Assembly: GCA_947254385.1 (NCBI GenBank)
Contig: CAMYCP010000041.1
Coordinates: forward strand, 1 to 8,820
DNA from: an uncultured Filifactor sp.
GTDB lineage: Bacteria > Bacillota > Clostridia > Peptostreptococcales > Filifactoraceae
DNA length: 8,820 nt
Direction: 5' to 3'
Shown: in pieces, positions 7,633 to 8,820 of the stretch
Position numbering within the stretch: position 1 is the stretch's first letter
Layout: the number at the start of each line of letters is the position of its first letter
The notes under the pieces: model-generated
What the model was told of the DNA's origin: nothing
Database searches by the model: none
What the model saw: the letters and a program-made list of their open reading frames with translations, nothing else
Made by a program: the position numbers and the translations under genes

Positions 7633-7666
7633 TTTTGCACCGCACCGGGTTAAGATAAATATAACT
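7581..7666. repeat. Imperfect 43-bp tandem duplication at the 3' end of the MBL-fold gene
   Basis: Copy 1 (7581-7623) and copy 2 (7624-7666) are adjacent and match at 37 of 43 positions; both begin AATGCGTGATTTTG. Forty-three is not a multiple of three, so copy 2 is read one base out of frame. The TGA at 7630-7632, which ends the MBL-fold protein, is the same GCGTGA that is read as ATG-CGT-GAT (Met-Arg-Asp) in copy 1. Confidence 0.9.
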
Positions 7667-7690
7667 TTGCAACTTACACATTTTGCATAA

Positions 7691-7728
7691 GGTGAAAATT
7701 TTGACACGTTTTTGAAAAAATTTTCTCC
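7691..7728. repeat. Imperfect inverted repeat downstream of the MBL-fold gene
   Basis: GGTGAAAATTTT (7691-7702) pairs with AAAATTTTCTCC (7717-7728) with one mismatch, around a 14-nt loop. It could slow or end transcription of the MBL-fold gene, but there is no T-tract after either arm. Confidence 0.4.
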
Positions 7729-7971
7729 AAGTATTTCCTACACAACATCAGCCCCATTTCTGATGTAAGATTGAGGACGACAACGTTATAATCATATTAT
7801 ACTGAATTGCATAATAAATTGTAGTATCAATTTTCAATTTAAATTTTTGTAATACAAGTTTATATTAAATTCCGGTTAGATATAATACTACATTTTTTAA
7901 AGCTAATCAGTATTAATCGGTTATATTCCATATTTTTTTGTGTAAAAAAAATCAAGGTTTAGAATGTTTTG

Positions 7972-8040
7972 CCAACCCGCAATCGGTTGGTAACTCTTCT
8001 ATTTTTGACAGCTCCTCCAACCCACAATTAGTTGGTAACT
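7972..8040. repeat. Two copies of a 24-bp hairpin-forming element, 45 bp apart
   Basis: Copies at 7972-7995 and 8017-8040 match at 21 of 24 positions and both end GGTAACT or its near equivalent. Each contains CCAAC(C)...(G)GTTGG dyad symmetry around a short loop. Read as minus-strand RNA, the outer 6-bp stem survives in both copies because one C-G pair is replaced by U-G. In one minus-strand frame the 45-bp period is 15 codons, and the copies read LPTNCGL and LPTDCGL. Only two copies exist and the spacer is single, so this is not a CRISPR. Confidence 0.65.
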
Positions 8041-8075
8041 TATCAAACACCTTCTAAGCTAGTAGACTTTTGAAT

Positions 8076-8343
8076 TTATTTAGTATAGTGTCCTTTGCAC
8101 TCAAATATCAATATACTATCTTTTTCTATAAGATATACCGGTCTATGCTCATCATTTATTCTTCTGCTCCATAGTCCTGCAAGATTTTCCTTTAGTGGCT
8201 CAGGTTTTCCTATTCCCTCAAACGGATGCCTGGATATATCTTTTATCAAACTATTTATTTTTTTAAATTTTTTTATCTTGAGCTTGCCAATACAAATAAT
8301 CTTACCACGCATCAAAATCCCATTTTATTATTTTAGCTTCCAT
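8076..8343 (-). pseudogene. yoeB: Broken Txe/YoeB-family toxin gene (nonsense codon plus frameshift)
   Basis: YoeB-type toxins are small RelE-fold ribosome-dependent mRNA endonucleases. Starting at the ATG at 8343, 3 nt after the antitoxin stop, the frame reads MEAKIIKWDFDAW, then TAA (8302-8304), then DYLYWQAQDKKI, then another TAA (8263-8265). The family pattern is WxxxAWxDYLYWQ...DKKI.KKIN, so the first TAA replaces the acidic residue that normally precedes DY. At a run of seven A, three T and seven A (about 8257-8273) the frame changes, equal to a 2-nt loss. The rest then reads in the shifted frame as KKINSLIKD...HPFEGIGKPEPLKENLAGLWSRR...EHRPVY and ends GHYTK. Glu of KPEPL, Arg of EHR and the final His-Tyr, matching YoeB E46, R65, H83 and Y84, are all kept. 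A 78-79-residue open frame beginning near 8315 lacks the conserved N-terminus, so an active toxin is unlikely. Confidence 0.85.
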
Positions 8344-8346
8344 ATG

Positions 8347-8610
8347 CTAGTCCTCTATTATATCATGAGTTGAAAAATTTAATTTACCGGACTTATAGTC
8401 AGAATATTTCTTTTCCAGATAAGATATATTTCCTTCAGAATAAAATGGGTCTACACTAATTTCGAATGGAATTCTTTTTTCTCTACCTACTTTTTTTGCA
8501 AAGATTGTAAATGCTGCACTCATTGATAGTCCAAGTTCATCACAAGCTTGTTCCATCATTTTTTTGACATCTTCATTTAATTTAAAATTCACATTAACTG
8601 TTTTAGACAT
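8347..8610 (-). CDS. RelB/DinJ-family type II antitoxin, 87 aa
   Basis: This is the antitoxin of a type II toxin-antitoxin pair. The N-terminal half (about 1-45) fits the ribbon-helix-helix DNA-binding part: the strand KTVNVNFKLNEDV, then helix KKMMEQACDELGLSMSAAFTIFAKKV, with GLSMS being the family hallmark. IPFEI (47-51) follows, then a toxin-binding tail with NISYLEKKYSDYKSGK, matching the LEK...LK.GK pattern seen in DinJ-like antitoxins, ending with acidic residues. Length is normal. AGGGGTG (8616-8622) lies 5 nt before the ATG. The toxin start follows its stop by 3 nt, so the two were cotranscribed. An operator-like repeat lies over its promoter, so autoregulation is likely. Because the toxin is broken, it may now persist as an orphan repressor or protect against related toxins; that is inference. 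Confidence 0.85.
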   Translation of the reverse strand: MSKTVNVNFKLNEDVKKMMEQACDELGLSMSAAFTIFAKKVGREKRIPFEISVDPFYSEGNISYLEKKYSDYKSGKLNFSTHDIIED

Positions 8611-8624
8611 AAAATCACCCCTTT

Positions 8625-8689
8625 TTTTCTTATTATAAAATAAAAGTAAGAAAATATAAAGAAATATACTTTACATTTTCTTACTTTTA
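8625..8689. promoter_or_regulatory. Operator-like inverted repeats over the antitoxin promoter
   Basis: Arms at 8641-8661 and 8669-8689 are inverted copies matching at 20 of 21 positions around a 7-nt spacer. The octamer TTTTCTTA occurs at 8625-8632, inverted at 8647-8654, and again at 8676-8683, so three half-sites in alternating orientation bracket the -10 and -35. Ribbon-helix-helix antitoxins such as DinJ and RelB bind palindromes at their own promoters, so this is the likely autoregulatory operator. The same AT-only hairpin lies 39 nt after the M20-family stop and might also help end that transcript. Confidence 0.55.
8632..8660 (-). promoter_or_regulatory. Probable promoter of the antitoxin-toxin operon
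   Basis: On the minus strand a perfect TATAAT (8632-8637) lies about 20 nt before the antitoxin start, ahead of the ribosome binding site, with TTTATA (8655-8660) 17 nt upstream as a weak -35. The leader is short. The -35 falls inside the left arm of the 21-bp inverted repeat, which fits repression by the antitoxin. Confidence 0.55.
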
Positions 8690-8727
8690 ATCTTTGCTAA
8701 AAAGCTACTAATGTCTGTCATATTTAA

Positions 8728-8820
8728 TTATTTTAGATATTCCAATGCCACGTTTATGTGAAATTGGCAGGCTATTTTTAGTGCTTCTTCGTCTATGTCG
8801 AACTTTTCGCTATGTGCCGG
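8728..8820 (-). CDS. C-terminal end of an M20-family amidohydrolase/peptidase (partial, runs off the window)
   Basis: The last 30 codons and a TAA stop (8728-8730) of a leftward gene are present; its start lies beyond 8820. The visible tail contains HSEKFDIDEEALKIA followed by a helix ending ALEYLK. This matches the usual C-terminus of M20-family metal-dependent amidohydrolases (HSP.FDIDE.AL..G...H...A..YL), where the His is a conserved metal or active-site residue. Such enzymes hydrolyse N-acyl amino acids or aminobenzoyl-glutamate-like amides in the cytoplasm; the exact substrate cannot be told. The gene codes in the same direction as the antitoxin, about 117 bp upstream of it, and is not part of the toxin-antitoxin unit. 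Confidence 0.65.
   Translation of the reverse strand, partial: PAHSEKFDIDEEALKIACQFHINVALEYLK

Larger units (their letters stand above)
7633..8075. other. 443-bp intergenic region with hairpins and repeats, no clear gene
   Basis: It separates the MBL-fold gene from the toxin-antitoxin locus, whose transcription converges on it. It holds the second half of the 43-bp duplication, an imperfect 12-bp inverted repeat (7691-7702 with 7717-7728, one mismatch), a 7-bp hairpin ACATCAG/CTGATGT (7745-7751 with 7760-7766) and two copies of a 24-bp element (7972-7995, 8017-8040). Neither hairpin is followed by a T-tract, so no standard terminator is seen. A minus-strand open frame of about 38 codons ends at the tail of this stretch (stop near 7675) but lacks a start with a ribosome binding site. 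The rest is AT-rich and featureless. Confidence 0.6.

Noticed and set aside
7745..7766. Terminator at the ACATCAG/CTGATGT hairpin
   Set aside because: It has a short stem with no T-tract on either strand.
7972..8040. CRISPR-like array
   Set aside because: There are only two imperfect 24-bp copies with one 21-bp spacer, dyad symmetry throughout and no cas genes.
8076..8315. A free-standing 79-aa toxin gene
   Set aside because: Its first 15 or so residues are out-of-frame sequence; the true N-terminal codons lie upstream in another frame with a stop in between.

Overview
The window is AT-rich DNA that looks like a low-GC Firmicute, probably an anaerobic Clostridia/Tissierellia-type bacterium. 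The clues are strong AGGAGG ribosome binding sites, exported 'stalk' (copper-amine-oxidase-N-like) domain proteins typical of clostridia, and a clostridial-type O-antigen-ligase-family membrane protein. Genus and species cannot be named from the sequence alone.

Layout. Positions 140-6551 hold four minus-strand genes for the cell envelope. In transcription order they are: a 267-aa exported protein with a stalk half-domain and a coiled coil (5748-6551); a 672-aa cysteine-free exported protein ending in a full stalk domain and followed by a clear rho-independent terminator (3505-5523, hairpin 3456-3479); a 373-aa exported TolC-like coiled-coil protein (2055-3176); and, overlapping it by 11 bp, a 641-aa polytopic O-antigen ligase/polymerase-like protein (140-2065). 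The last two form a translationally coupled operon. Positions 6748-7632 carry one divergent plus-strand gene, an MBL-fold hydrolase with a C-terminal winged-helix-like region. Its stop codon is supplied by an imperfect 43-bp tandem duplication.

Positions 7633-8690 look different in composition and resemble an accessory insert: a gene-free stretch with hairpins and a repeated 24-bp element, then a type II toxin-antitoxin locus on the minus strand. The RelB/DinJ-type antitoxin is intact, but the Txe/YoeB-type toxin is broken by an in-frame TAA and a frameshift. The antitoxin promoter is covered by a 21-bp inverted repeat and three TTTTCTTA half-sites, a likely autoregulatory operator. At the right edge the last 30 codons of an M20-family amidohydrolase/peptidase enter on the minus strand.

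How the genes fit together. The four leftward genes appear to build or decorate the cell surface: glycan polymerisation or ligation, a periplasmic or wall-spanning coiled-coil element, and surface proteins. The regions upstream of the two stalk-protein genes, and the left edge of the window, share sequence. This suggests a paralogous or co-regulated family and predicts another leftward gene just outside the window. I see no complete, clearly new multi-gene system. The most unusual items are the TolC-like protein with little visible barrel sequence beside a glycan ligase, the decaying toxin with its retained antitoxin, and the repeat-bearing intergenic region.
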